Made by a program: the position numbers and the translations under genes. From contig CANCGK010000004.1 of assembly GCA_947377595.1 (NCBI GenBank), positions 1 through 21,608 on the forward strand: a stretch of 21,608 bases of DNA, given 5' to 3'. The first letter of the stretch is position 1; the number at the start of each line of letters is the position of its first letter. Positions 1-8,773 of the stretch are shown one piece after another. This stretch comes from a bacterium (GTDB lineage: Bacteria > Babelota > Babeliae > Babelales > Chromulinivoraceae). The notes under the pieces are model-generated. The model was not told the DNA's origin and did no database searches. It saw only the letters and a program-made list of their open reading frames with translations.

Positions 1-9
1 CTTGTTGCT

Positions 10-36
10 TTGATAGATTATTTTTTTTAGTATGTT
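10..36 (+). promoter_or_regulatory. Weak candidate promoter with T8 tract in the spacer
   Basis: TTGATA (10-15) and TATGTT (31-36) are separated by 15 nt, of which eight are consecutive T (21-28). The -10 matches consensus at 4 of 6 and the spacer is short, so this is tentative. The 52-nt leader would carry the AAGGAG site of the barrel protein gene. Confidence 0.25.
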
Positions 37-88
37 CTGCAATTATGATCAAAATTATTAATTAAAAAAGAGAACATAAGGAGCTGTA

Positions 89-2353
89 GTGACTGACATT
101 AAATCATACTTACACAAAACATTGTTAATACTTGCCATAATAACGCCCCAAAGGAGCGCTTCGATTTCATCAACGATGTCACACAGAACTATGAGTGCTT
201 CGCCATTATTATATAGAATGATCGATTACACAAAGCAACAAAGTTGCTATGAAATCGAACCTATTTATATGAGTATGTATGATCAAGAACATACTATGGA
301 ATATTTAATGCCACAGGGCAAACAGATATTAAAATTTAATCAACAAGGCTTAGGTGATATCAATCCGGCTTGGTTGAATTTAATGTCAAATAACACATTT
401 GCCAATTATAATTCAAGTGTAACCTTTACCCCAAGTCTGACACAATCTGGTGCATTATTACACTGGTATAAACATTTTGACAATATGTTTTTAGAGCTTA
501 AAACAGCATTGGTGCAATGCAAATCAGAAATTGCAATCAATGAACTTGGTGGCGGTAATGGCGTTAATCCTGGAATTATGAATGCGCAGCAGGCTTTTAC
601 CCAAGAAAGTTGGAATTATGGCAAAATTGGTCAAGCTCAACATGTTGTAGGATTAGATGATATCGAAATAAGAATCGGTGGAGTCTACAAAGCAACGAGT
701 GATGCCTCAAGCTATGATCTTACTTGTTCAGGATTTGGCATTATTCAAGCTCCAACAGGAACTGGTACTCAAGCTCAATGGCTTTTTGAACCACAAGTCG
801 GAACAAATCACTGGAATCTTGGCTTAGGTTTTGAAACGTTAATTTCAAGCGGTGATGATCTTAAGCTCATGATTGCCGGAAATTATCGCTATGCGATTCC
901 TGCATGGGAAATTCGATCATTTGATCTTATTAATTGCGGTGCATGGTCACGCTACCTAGGAATACAAGATACCTATGGCCTACCAACAGCTCCTGCAACC
1001 CTATCCCTACCAGGAATTAATTACATGACTCAACAAGCATACATCAATGGTAAAAGCCAACTCAACTTATACGCCCGACTTCAAAAACAGTTTCAACATA
1101 GTTATTTTGAATTAAGTTATAATTTTTTATGCATGCAACAAGAGACTATTGGAGCAATTAAAACCATGCAAGATGGTTTTGGTATCTATGCTATGACAGG
1201 AGCTACAACAGGCGCTGGCGGTGTAACAACAGCGTATCAAGCAACTATCAATGCAAACACAAATCACCTTGATCCTTTAGGACAACCTCAAACATTATCT
1301 ATTCAAGATTTTGATAAACAATCAGCATGTACATCGACTTATGTTTCTAATAATTTAACAGCTCGATTAGAAATACAAAATAATCACGCAATCTATGGAT
1401 TTGGCGCAAGTATTGATGCTGGACTTACAGAAAGTGCCCTTTCGACATGGTCAGTTTGGGCACAATTTGGATTATTGTTTGGAGAAAGTTACGAACATGA
1501 TACTCTAGACCATGAAGAACATTATGCTCTGTACAATTATGACATTGCAGATCAGAACATTGATAATCCTAAAAAACAAAACATAGATATAATTTCATTA
1601 TCAAACAAACCTATGCAAGAAATTGGACAAGAATTTATGCAACATTTTGATGATTTTCAGAATGATTTTACATATCAAGAAGAACCAGAACTTGAAGATC
1701 TTGTAGACATATATCCTACAATTTCACTCGAGCCAGTAGAAGAACTTTTTGATCATGAACCAGAATTATTAGAAGATCAACATGAACAAGAATTCTTACT
1801 CGAAAAACTGCAAAATATCGCAGATGAATTACCAAACCATCATGAATTGGATACGTTAACAGAAGATGAACAATTTATTGATGCTTTAGCACAAAATCAA
1901 ACGATTGAGCTCAATAATTATCAAAATGATATCGATAGAGAACAGGGATTGTTATTAGAAAATCTAGATAATTTTAATGATGATATATCAACACAAGAAA
2001 ATAAAGATGTTCAAGATCTTAATAGCTCCACTGATCTGAGTGATAATATTATGAATCAATATTATGCCCAAAATTCAACCATCTCACTTGAAAGTATGCG
2101 CGATCAATTAGAACAACCTGCACATCTTGAACTGGCTACACCATCTATTCAAATCAACGAAGATACAGAAAATTTCAATCAGTCGCAACAAAACAACGAT
2201 GATGTTGTCATACAAAAAATCATCACTCACATCAACACAACACCTATGACTGATGATGAAATTCAAGATTTTTTAGCTATCAATCAAATAGATGAACATG
2301 ATATTTTTATGACCGATGATGAAATTTTAGCAAAATTAGCATATACCATATAA
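89..2353 (+). CDS. Predicted outer-membrane beta-barrel protein with long acidic C-terminal tail
   Basis: No named family recognised. The start is GTG, chosen because AAGGAG (78-83) lies 5 nt upstream. Residues 10-20 are hydrophobic (TLLILAIITP) after a short basic stretch, consistent with a signal peptide. Residues ~55-465 alternate polar and hydrophobic/aromatic residues, are rich in Gly, Asn, Gln and Tyr, and end in a strand-like WSVWAQFGLLFG (454-465), as a porin-like barrel would. Residues 466-754 differ in character: low complexity, rich in D, E, N and Q, with many short amphipathic helices, and MTDDEI occurs twice near the end. Barrel topology is inferred from composition; no homolog is recalled. 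The acidic tail after the apparent last strand is odd, because a barrel normally ends there. It is a single-gene unit closed by the hairpin at 2374-2407. Confidence 0.7.
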   Translation: MTDIKSYLHKTLLILAIITPQRSASISSTMSHRTMSASPLLYRMIDYTKQQSCYEIEPIYMSMYDQEHTMEYLMPQGKQILKFNQQGLGDINPAWLNLMSNNTFANYNSSVTFTPSLTQSGALLHWYKHFDNMFLELKTALVQCKSEIAINELGGGNGVNPGIMNAQQAFTQESWNYGKIGQAQHVVGLDDIEIRIGGVYKATSDASSYDLTCSGFGIIQAPTGTGTQAQWLFEPQVGTNHWNLGLGFETLISSGDDLKLMIAGNYRYAIPAWEIRSFDLINCGAWSRYLGIQDTYGLPTAPATLSLPGINYMTQQAYINGKSQLNLYARLQKQFQHSYFELSYNFLCMQQETIGAIKTMQDGFGIYAMTGATTGAGGVTTAYQATINANTNHLDPLGQPQTLSIQDFDKQSACTSTYVSNNLTARLEIQNNHAIYGFGASIDAGLTESALSTWSVWAQFGLLFGESYEHDTLDHEEHYALYNYDIADQNIDNPKKQNIDIISLSNKPMQEIGQEFMQHFDDFQNDFTYQEEPELEDLVDIYPTISLEPVEELFDHEPELLEDQHEQEFLLEKLQNIADELPNHHELDTLTEDEQFIDALAQNQTIELNNYQNDIDREQGLLLENLDNFNDDISTQENKDVQDLNSSTDLSDNIMNQYYAQNSTISLESMRDQLEQPAHLELATPSIQINEDTENFNQSQQNNDDVVIQKIITHINTTPMTDDEIQDFLAINQIDEHDIFMTDDEILAKLAYTI

Positions 2354-2373
2354 CAAAGATATCATACAAAAAT

Positions 2374-2407
2374 AATATGATCCCTGGAGAAATCTAGGGA
2401 TCATATT
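2374..2407. terminator. Bidirectional intrinsic terminator
   Basis: A perfect 12-bp stem AATATGATCCCT (2374-2385) pairs with 2396-2407 across a 10-nt loop. T-rich runs follow on both strands (TTTT at 2406-2409 on plus, ATTATTTTT on minus). It lies between the convergent barrel-protein and PLD genes and abuts the latter's TAA stop. Confidence 0.85.
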
Positions 2408-2941
2408 TTATACATCGCCTTGCATAATTCGTGTTTTTAATCGTAAAAACGTCTCTAAGTATCGAGTAATAATAGATTCATCATCAAGTACAATAACATT
2501 TTCATCATTATGAATAGTTGCTCGTAATGTACAATTCCACGATCCTGTCCAGACCAATGATTTATGCTGTTGATTGCAACCAAAAATAAAAAATTTATGA
2601 TGCATTAATGCCATCGTATAAGGATTAAAAGCTTGAGTTCTATGCACAATCACAGGTATACCATGCTCTTGCAATAATGATCCTTTACCAGAACCAACCA
2701 TAGATATCTGGTCTAAAATTATTTCAACATGCACCCCACGCTTTTTTGCATTAATTAATGCATGTGCAACTTTTTTATCAGTAAACATATACATTGCCCC
2801 ATAAATCGATGTCCGTTCTGATTCAATCATGGCAATACATAACGCAGTTAGATCATCTTGAGGGGTGAAAAACACTTGGCATAATGCTAAATTTATGGAA
2901 CCATAAGCCATCAAACATGTAACTAAACACCAACGTTTCAT
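2408..2941 (-). CDS. Secreted single-domain phospholipase D-fold protein (Nuc/MitoPLD-like), degenerate HKD motif
   Basis: This is a 177-aa PLD-superfamily protein of the short, single-HKD type, whose members act as dimers on phosphodiester bonds in nucleic acids or phospholipids. Residues 1-21 (MKRWCLVTCL...) form a signal peptide, so it acts outside the cytoplasm. The motif reads HHKFFIFG (H114, K116 in this numbering), followed by GSWN (133-136) and NDENVIVL. The Asp of HxKx4D is Gly121 (codon GGT), so catalytic competence is uncertain. The start at 2941 gives the 4-nt ATGA overlap with the tamB stop and begins directly with the basic signal-peptide end. An in-frame ATG at 2953, four codons upstream, is the alternative. 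It is the last gene of the gspE-tamB operon. Family assignment is firm; substrate is unknown. Confidence 0.82.
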   Translation of the reverse strand: MKRWCLVTCLMAYGSINLALCQVFFTPQDDLTALCIAMIESERTSIYGAMYMFTDKKVAHALINAKKRGVHVEIILDQISMVGSGKGSLLQEHGIPVIVHRTQAFNPYTMALMHHKFFIFGCNQQHKSLVWTGSWNCTLRATIHNDENVIVLDDESIITRYLETFLRLKTRIMQGDV

Positions 2942-5691
2942 GAAAATTTCCATCGCATTTCTACCTCTCCACCGTAAGTACTTGGTCCATCTTTTATCGC
3001 TCGCACTGTAACATCATCCGTCAATAAATAATCTGCTTCAAAAATCGTGTCTTCCAATTGCATTAAATTCGAATCAATTCTTCCATGTAAACGATCTGTT
3101 GCATCAACTTCGACAATTCCTCGCACACCACCACGGCCAGTTTGATTACTAAATTGAGGATAAATACGAATATTTTTAAATGATTGCAATAAACGGTTAA
3201 ACATAATATCTAATTTTGATTTTGATATAGCAGGTCCAAAAATAATTTCTTGTAACTTTTGCATAAACATTACAGGCATAACAGCAGACAAAGAACCTTC
3301 ATGTGATCCAACTAAAAGCAATGAAATAATTTGTTCTTCTGTTAAATAAGGAGAAGCTTCAAAGTGAATGTGTTGATCACTCATATTACCAGTAGCATGC
3401 ATGGTGATGTTGTACCGCTTTATTTTACCTTTAGCTACAAATTCAAAACTAGAATCCGTAGGATTTTTAGGAGAAACAACAATTTGACCACGAGTTATAT
3501 ATAACGATTTATAAGGAAATTTTAATTCTCCGCAAGCAATATCAATGGTTCCTTCTAATTCTGGTTGCTTGATGGTATTTCCAAGATGCAAATCAAGATG
3601 GACCATTGCATGTAAAAAAGATGTTTCAACCGCAATTGATTCTTTCGTTTCAATCGTTATATCAAGCATACTGTGTGTATCTATAGTTGATGAAGATCCA
3701 ACAGCTCCTAACAATTGCTCTTGAAATTCTTGAGAAAAAATATTGCCTTTGATTTGAGCTTTATCAACAATTAAATTGCCTTGCAATTGAGGCTGAGCAT
3801 CATGAAGTTTTGATAGAAAAACTCGCCCAGAGACCGTTCCAAAAATTCCTTTAGTCCAACTCATCAGCACGTTATCTAAAAATAATGGCGCATGAATAAA
3901 TGATACCTGTGCATTATTATCAAATGTAGCAACAGCATGATGACAATGAACCGTTCCTTCATATAATTTCGTCATCATCGAATCTAAAATAATGGAGCGA
4001 CCAATAATATCAAAGGTCGTTGTTGCTGAAAAATCTTGAATAACATTATATAAAAAAGGAATGCGAATATGAGCATCGTGAGCATTGACATGCGCATGAT
4101 ATCCACCATTTTGCAAATGTCCTGATATGTTAAATTTACCATGCTGAGAAAAACTTGATTTATAAGCATCGGATACCATGTTTTTAATACAATTAAAATC
4201 TACAAATCCAACCGTGCCTTTTGAAGGATCAAGTTCTTCGTGCAAATCAATAAAAACTTCATCTGATGAGCTATACCGTAATTGTTTTAAATGCAATATA
4301 GGTTGAAACTCAAAAACAATAGAATAGTCTCTATCAATCATTTTTCCTGAACAAGAAAACTGCTCCATATCAAGCTTAAAATACCCTTGTGTTTGATGCG
4401 TTTCATTGAGTTTATCACTATGCAATTGTAATTGATAATCACCACCAAGCACACAAAGTTTAGGATCAAAATTAATATCTATATTGCCTTTGCCGATTGG
4501 TATATACCAATATCGATTGATCCATGATTGAATTTTAGCTATATTTGCACAGCTTATCATAACATGCTCTTGATCTACTTGACACGTCCCTTGCATAATA
4601 ATTTGATGGTTAACAGATAATGCAACAATCGAATCTTGATCTTGTTGATGTAAACTGATACAAGCTTGATCGACTAAATTATTATTTTTATAAGCAAGTT
4701 GAGCAACTTGAATTTTACCTTGTATATTTTCATAAATATTCAGCAAATTTCCCGAACATGAACAGGTAAGACTTCCTGTTATATCAGCATCCAAAACTTC
4801 ATGAAATAAAATTTTTTGAACTATATCTGCAGCCATAGTCATAGAACAAGTGTAAGGTATTGCATCTTTTTTTATTTTAATTTTTAATGGTTCAATAATA
4901 AAAGATTGATCTTCGTTAGAAACAACAAAAGCTCCACGAGCTCGATATAAATCTCCGACTAAAAAACAATCCCCTTTATCTTGCAAAGCAGGAATTGACA
5001 ATCGGCAATCTACGCGAGCATAAATTTCTTTCATATCATAATCATAGGGAACAATTAAAATAAAATTTCCATACCCCTGCTGAAAAATAATATTATTTTT
5101 ATACGTTACATAAGCATCACGCACGTACAATTTTGTATGTAATCCATCAGACTCTCTGCTCATTTGACAATTATATTGATACGATCCCTGCAAATCTCCT
5201 GTAGAATCTTTAAGAATAAATTGCCCCTGATTAATGGTCATATAGTCAAAACTTATATTTGTTGGCAAATCTCCTTCAAACATTTTTGTAATAACCTGAG
5301 CAAAATGAGACTTTGAATCTTTTTGTTGTTCATACACAATAACTTGATCAAAATAACCATGACACGAAAATTTTCGATATACTAAAAAATCAAAAAGCCG
5401 AGCTGAAATATAAAATTTATGAGTATATAAAGACCACCCATCATCTTTTTGGCAAGGAGTAATTGAAACATCCGAAAACTCGAGCTGTAAACTCAATAAA
5501 TCAATTGATGAAATCTGACCATCCCAATGACAATCATAAGCATGTTCAAAAAGCTGCTGTACCGATTTTTTTATTTCTTCTTGCACAACTTTACTATGTG
5601 ATGCATAAAATAATAATATAAAGCAGCCTAAAAGAACGCCTGCTATCATCTTAAAAAACAATAATAAAAATCGGTGAAAAAATTGTTTCAT
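2938..5691 (-). CDS. tamB: TamB-like inner-membrane-anchored translocation/assembly protein
   Basis: 917 aa. TamB family proteins span the periplasm as a long beta-groove anchored in the inner membrane and serve outer-membrane protein insertion and/or phospholipid transport. Residues 1-31 are a basic then hydrophobic N-terminal anchor (FLLLFFKMIAGVLLG...). The middle is repetitive beta-rich sequence of low conservation. The C-terminal ~350 residues form the TamB_C (DUF490) domain, with the hallmark LTEEQIISLLLVG at 783-795 and a beta-barrel-like end MRWKFS. It is shorter than E. coli TamB (about 1260 aa), as in many diverged phyla. It sits 11 nt downstream of the gspE-like gene, whose end supplies AGGT upstream of the ATG, and overlaps the PLD gene, so the three are cotranscribed. 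No TamA partner is in the window. Confidence 0.88.
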   Translation of the reverse strand: MKQFFHRFLLLFFKMIAGVLLGCFILLFYASHSKVVQEEIKKSVQQLFEHAYDCHWDGQISSIDLLSLQLEFSDVSITPCQKDDGWSLYTHKFYISARLFDFLVYRKFSCHGYFDQVIVYEQQKDSKSHFAQVITKMFEGDLPTNISFDYMTINQGQFILKDSTGDLQGSYQYNCQMSRESDGLHTKLYVRDAYVTYKNNIIFQQGYGNFILIVPYDYDMKEIYARVDCRLSIPALQDKGDCFLVGDLYRARGAFVVSNEDQSFIIEPLKIKIKKDAIPYTCSMTMAADIVQKILFHEVLDADITGSLTCSCSGNLLNIYENIQGKIQVAQLAYKNNNLVDQACISLHQQDQDSIVALSVNHQIIMQGTCQVDQEHVMISCANIAKIQSWINRYWYIPIGKGNIDINFDPKLCVLGGDYQLQLHSDKLNETHQTQGYFKLDMEQFSCSGKMIDRDYSIVFEFQPILHLKQLRYSSSDEVFIDLHEELDPSKGTVGFVDFNCIKNMVSDAYKSSFSQHGKFNISGHLQNGGYHAHVNAHDAHIRIPFLYNVIQDFSATTTFDIIGRSIILDSMMTKLYEGTVHCHHAVATFDNNAQVSFIHAPLFLDNVLMSWTKGIFGTVSGRVFLSKLHDAQPQLQGNLIVDKAQIKGNIFSQEFQEQLLGAVGSSSTIDTHSMLDITIETKESIAVETSFLHAMVHLDLHLGNTIKQPELEGTIDIACGELKFPYKSLYITRGQIVVSPKNPTDSSFEFVAKGKIKRYNITMHATGNMSDQHIHFEASPYLTEEQIISLLLVGSHEGSLSAVMPVMFMQKLQEIIFGPAISKSKLDIMFNRLLQSFKNIRIYPQFSNQTGRGGVRGIVEVDATDRLHGRIDSNLMQLEDTIFEADYLLTDDVTVRAIKDGPSTYGGEVEMRWKFS

Positions 5692-5702
5692 TAAAAATAT
5701 AC

Positions 5703-7406
5703 CTATAAATCTTCTTGCATCGTTGCAACAGACAAAACTTCATCAATCGTAGTCAACCCTTGCTCAATCTTCCAAACACCATCTTGAACCAATAATTTCA
5801 TACCATCTTTGATTGCTTGGCTTCGTAAAATATTAGCATCTGATCGATCAACAATTAAACGAGCGAGCGCATTGGTCATTACCATGATTTCAAAAAGAGG
5901 CAACCGACCTTTATAGCCTAAATTTAAACATTTATCACAACCAACGGGTTTATAAAATTTTATTGATTTACTTTGTTCAAGAGTAATACCAACTGCATGT
6001 AACATTTCTGACGTTGGAGTATATACTACTTTGCAAGCATCGCACAATTTACGCACAAGTCTTTGTGCTATCACAGCTAAAACTGCTGATGAAATATAAA
6101 AAGGCTCTATACCCATATCAATCAAACGAGTCATCGTAGCTGGAGCATTATTCGTATGAATTGTACTTAAAACTAAATGCCCTGTTAGCGAAGCTTGTAC
6201 TGCAATTTGAGCTGTTTCAACGTCACGAGTTTCTCCAATCATGACAATATCTGGATCTTGTCGTAAAATAGAACGCAAAGCTGAAGCAAACGTAAAATCT
6301 ATTTTACTTTGTACCTGAACTTGATTGATGCCAGCCATTTGATATTCAACAGGATCTTCGACCGTAATAATATTAAGTTCTGGTGAACTTAATTTTGAAA
6401 CAATCGAATATAAGGTCGTTGTTTTACCAGACCCTGTAGGACCAGAAACAAAAATAATACCATTTGGTTTTGTAATAATTTCATGAACAATTTTAAGATT
6501 ATACGGACTTAAACCAAGCTGCTCAAGCGATGCAAAAGCTTTACTTTTATCAAGTAAACGCATAACAACGCGCTCTCCGTACATCACAGGCAAAACAGAG
6601 ACACGAATATCAAAAAATTTATCCGCTATCTTGCTTTCGATGCGACCATCTTGAGGCAATCTTTTTTCTGCAATATTTAAATTTGCCATAATTTTAAGAC
6701 GAGAAATCAAAGCGCCTTGAATTCTTTTTGGTGGAGAATAGGCCATGTACATGACACCATCAACTCGATAACGAACCGATAATTCTTTTTCAAAAGGCTC
6801 AACGTGAATATCTGATGCACCACGCTTAACAGCCTGAAAAATAATATGATTGACTAACTTTACAACAGGCGCTTGCGCTGTCATGCTCAAAATATCTTGG
6901 TCTTCAACCTGACTTAAATCTAAACCACCCTCTAAAAGATTCGTATCTTCTACAAGGTCATCCATCATCGTTTTTGCACCTTCCATAGGATAATATCGAT
7001 TAATACCATCGATAATAGCTCCAGGAGTTGCTATGGCAGTTTGCGCATCTTTTGAAAGTAACATCGACAATTCATCAATAATGCCTAAATTTAATGGGTC
7101 TGCAACTAAAATTGTCACTTTCCCTTGTAAGACAATAGGCATAACAAGATTTTGTCGTAAAAAATTAAATTGAATTTTTGATAAAATAAGAGGATCTGCC
7201 ATTTCTTCGGTAATAAACTCAACGAATGGCAAATTATAATAAAGACCATACGCTTGTGCAAGATCTAATGGTGTTATCATTTTAGTCGTAAGCAAATAAT
7301 TTTCTATCGCAAGATCTTGATCTTGAGCAGTTTGACGCAATTGTTGCTCATCTAAGTCTTTGACAAGACCCATCTTTTGCAATGTCTGAAAAATATCATG
7401 TATCAT
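5703..7406 (-). CDS. Type II secretion / type IV pilus assembly ATPase (GspE/PilB family)
   Basis: 567 aa, full length for the family. This cytoplasmic hexameric ATPase powers pseudopilus or pilus assembly. The order is an N-terminal MshEN-type domain (~1-150), a linker, then the secretion ATPase core. Visible motifs are Walker A GPTGSGKT (322-329), Asp box ITVEDPVEY (347-355), Walker B DPDIVMIGETRD (384-395) and His box LSTIHTNN (413-420). A zinc tetracysteine is formed by C455/C458 and C490/C493. The start is supported by AAGGA about 7 nt upstream. It is first in an operon with tamB and a secreted PLD protein. No gspF, gspD, gspG or pil genes are adjacent, so the sequence cannot separate GspE from PilB; the symbol is left blank for that reason. 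Confidence 0.93.
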   Translation of the reverse strand: MIHDIFQTLQKMGLVKDLDEQQLRQTAQDQDLAIENYLLTTKMITPLDLAQAYGLYYNLPFVEFITEEMADPLILSKIQFNFLRQNLVMPIVLQGKVTILVADPLNLGIIDELSMLLSKDAQTAIATPGAIIDGINRYYPMEGAKTMMDDLVEDTNLLEGGLDLSQVEDQDILSMTAQAPVVKLVNHIIFQAVKRGASDIHVEPFEKELSVRYRVDGVMYMAYSPPKRIQGALISRLKIMANLNIAEKRLPQDGRIESKIADKFFDIRVSVLPVMYGERVVMRLLDKSKAFASLEQLGLSPYNLKIVHEIITKPNGIIFVSGPTGSGKTTTLYSIVSKLSSPELNIITVEDPVEYQMAGINQVQVQSKIDFTFASALRSILRQDPDIVMIGETRDVETAQIAVQASLTGHLVLSTIHTNNAPATMTRLIDMGIEPFYISSAVLAVIAQRLVRKLCDACKVVYTPTSEMLHAVGITLEQSKSIKFYKPVGCDKCLNLGYKGRLPLFEIMVMTNALARLIVDRSDANILRSQAIKDGMKLLVQDGVWKIEQGLTTIDEVLSVATMQEDL

Positions 7407-7434
7407 ATAAAATCCTTAATATAAGACAATTTTT

Positions 7435-7472
7435 GGTAGCCTTGCTACCCGTGGTATCTTGCATAAACCACG
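7435..7472. promoter_or_regulatory. Two tandem small hairpins in the divergent gspE/bamD region
   Basis: GGTAGC/GCTACC (7435-7440 with 7444-7449, 3-nt loop) is followed at once by CGTGGT/ACCACG (7450-7455 with 7467-7472, 11-nt loop). Neither is followed by a U-tract, so they are not terminators. They lie in the leader of the leftward operon and overlap the -35 of the candidate rightward bamD promoter. Confidence 0.4.
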
Positions 7473-7486
7473 CTGTGTGTTATGCT
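7459..7486 (+). promoter_or_regulatory. Candidate bamD promoter
   Basis: TTGCAT (7459-7464) is followed by a 16-nt spacer and TATGCT (7481-7486), preceded by TGT, an extended -10. The spacer length and TGn element match the two better promoters in this window (at 9841 and 19271). Confidence 0.4.
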
Positions 7487-7548
7487 TATGTATATAAGAT
7501 CTATTGTAATCTACCATGCACAAAAAAAATATAAAAAAAGGTTTTTTC

Positions 7549-8379
7549 GTGAATAATAAAAAATATATACTCTCATTCATTATTTTGGGTATATTAAGCA
7601 CGTTGTGTCATGCTACTCATACAACATCAACAACTCAATCAAATATCCAAGAATCTACCTCAACTCAAACGACAACGCCACAAAAAAAAGAAAAAAAGGG
7701 TTTTTTTCATAAAATTAGACAAACTCCTCGTTGCCCGTATTCAACAACTCCTTTAAAAAAATTAAACGCTCAACAGCTCGAAGAAGTCCATACTCACACA
7801 CAAACTTATAAAATGGACGCTGCATTCACCATTGATTTATTAGAAAGACTTATTGCCTTATCCGATAATCATGCAGGCGTAAAACGATATAAATTACAGC
7901 TTGCAGACACTCATTATGCCGCACATCACTTAGAAAAAGCCGCTGCTGGTTATGAAGATTTTGCAGTTATGTATCCTGGCAGCCAAGAGCATGAATATGT
8001 TTTATACAAAGCTATGACATGCATGTTTGAACTTTCTTTAGATGCAGATCGTGATCAAACAAATACCAAAAAAACGATTATGCTTATTAAAGAATTTTTA
8101 AAACGAGCAACCACACAAACTTTAATAACTCAAGCTCAAGAAATTTTACAAAAATGCTACGATCGTTTATTCGATCACGAAGTATATGTTTTTAATTTTT
8201 ATCTTAAGAAAAAAAGTTTTGCTCCAGCTCAAAAACGACTTGATTACATCATAAAAACATTTCCATCAATGATAATCAATCTCAACGAAAAAGTAGCAAA
8301 TTTAGCAGAACAACTCGAACTTGCTCAACATCCAATCAAGCCAACAAAAAAATATTTGCGCCAAAAATTTATTGCATAA
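7549..8379 (+). CDS. bamD: BamD-like outer-membrane assembly TPR protein
   Basis: The family is a component of the BAM complex that inserts beta-barrels into the outer membrane. The GTG start at 7549 is preferred: AAAAGG (7537-7541) sits 7 nt upstream, and the product opens with a compact signal peptide (NNKKYILSFIILGILSTLCHA). An ATG at 7516 would add 11 residues but has no ribosome site. After a Thr/Gln/Lys-rich linker (~23-60), TPR-like helices follow with the BamD pattern: YEDFAVMYPGS, a DRDQTNTKKT segment, and AQKRLDYIIKTFP. The cysteine in STLC is not in a standard lipobox (Leu at -1), so lipidation, normal for BamD, is doubtful; cleavage after CHA is possible. It is first in an operon with yraN and cdsA. 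Confidence 0.78.
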   Translation: MNNKKYILSFIILGILSTLCHATHTTSTTQSNIQESTSTQTTTPQKKEKKGFFHKIRQTPRCPYSTTPLKKLNAQQLEEVHTHTQTYKMDAAFTIDLLERLIALSDNHAGVKRYKLQLADTHYAAHHLEKAAAGYEDFAVMYPGSQEHEYVLYKAMTCMFELSLDADRDQTNTKKTIMLIKEFLKRATTQTLITQAQEILQKCYDRLFDHEVYVFNFYLKKKSFAPAQKRLDYIIKTFPSMIINLNEKVANLAEQLELAQHPIKPTKKYLRQKFIA

Positions 8380-8380
8380 C

Positions 8381-8773
8381 ATGAAAAGCATGTTAACCGA
8401 AACCAAAAAATTAGGTAATGCTGGCGAGCAATTTGTTGCTAATTATTTACAGCACAATGGATTTACCATTTGTACACAAAATTACCGTCAATTTTTTGGT
8501 GAAATTGATGTGATTGCCTATAAAAAAAATATGTATGTATTTGTTGAAGTCAAAACTCGCAAGTCTAATGCTATGCCCATGGGCAATTTAATTAGTCCAG
8601 CAAAACAATCTAAAATCATTAAAACCGCACAAACTTTTATCGCACAAAATCAATTACACAGTACAAATATTTGTAGATTTGACGTTGCTTTATTGGTAAA
8701 AAAAGATGATACCTTTATTATGCAGTACATCGAAAATGCATTTACCAAACCAGAAAGTTCCTATGGTTATTAA
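8381..8773 (+). CDS. yraN: YraN family (UPF0102) endonuclease-like protein
   Basis: 130 aa, the usual family size. UPF0102 proteins have a restriction-endonuclease/Holliday-resolvase-like fold; their cellular role is poorly defined. The characteristic pattern is complete: GNAGEQFVANYL near the N-terminus, NYRQFFGEIDVIA with GEID at 40-43, FVEVKTR with EVK at 56-58, then an AKQSKI helix and RFDV. GEID and EVK are the expected metal-binding residues. The ATG at 8381 is 1 nt after the bamD stop and lacks a clear ribosome site, which suggests translational coupling. An in-frame ATG at 8390 is the alternative. The longer reading frame from 8321 would overlap bamD by 59 nt and has no support. Its 3' end overlaps cdsA by 11 nt. 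Confidence 0.92.
   Translation: MKSMLTETKKLGNAGEQFVANYLQHNGFTICTQNYRQFFGEIDVIAYKKNMYVFVEVKTRKSNAMPMGNLISPAKQSKIIKTAQTFIAQNQLHSTNICRFDVALLVKKDDTFIMQYIENAFTKPESSYGY

Noticed and set aside
7416..7601. Minus-strand 61-codon frame in the gspE/bamD gap
   Set aside because: It covers the hairpins and the candidate promoter and overlaps the bamD signal peptide; no coding features.
8321..8380. Upstream extension of yraN to an ATG at 8321
   Set aside because: It would overlap bamD and add residues not found in UPF0102 proteins; ATG 8381 fits the family N-terminus.
8706..8762. Upstream extension of cdsA to 8706
   Set aside because: It adds 19 residues unlike CdsA inside yraN; ATG 8763 leads directly into the first membrane segment.
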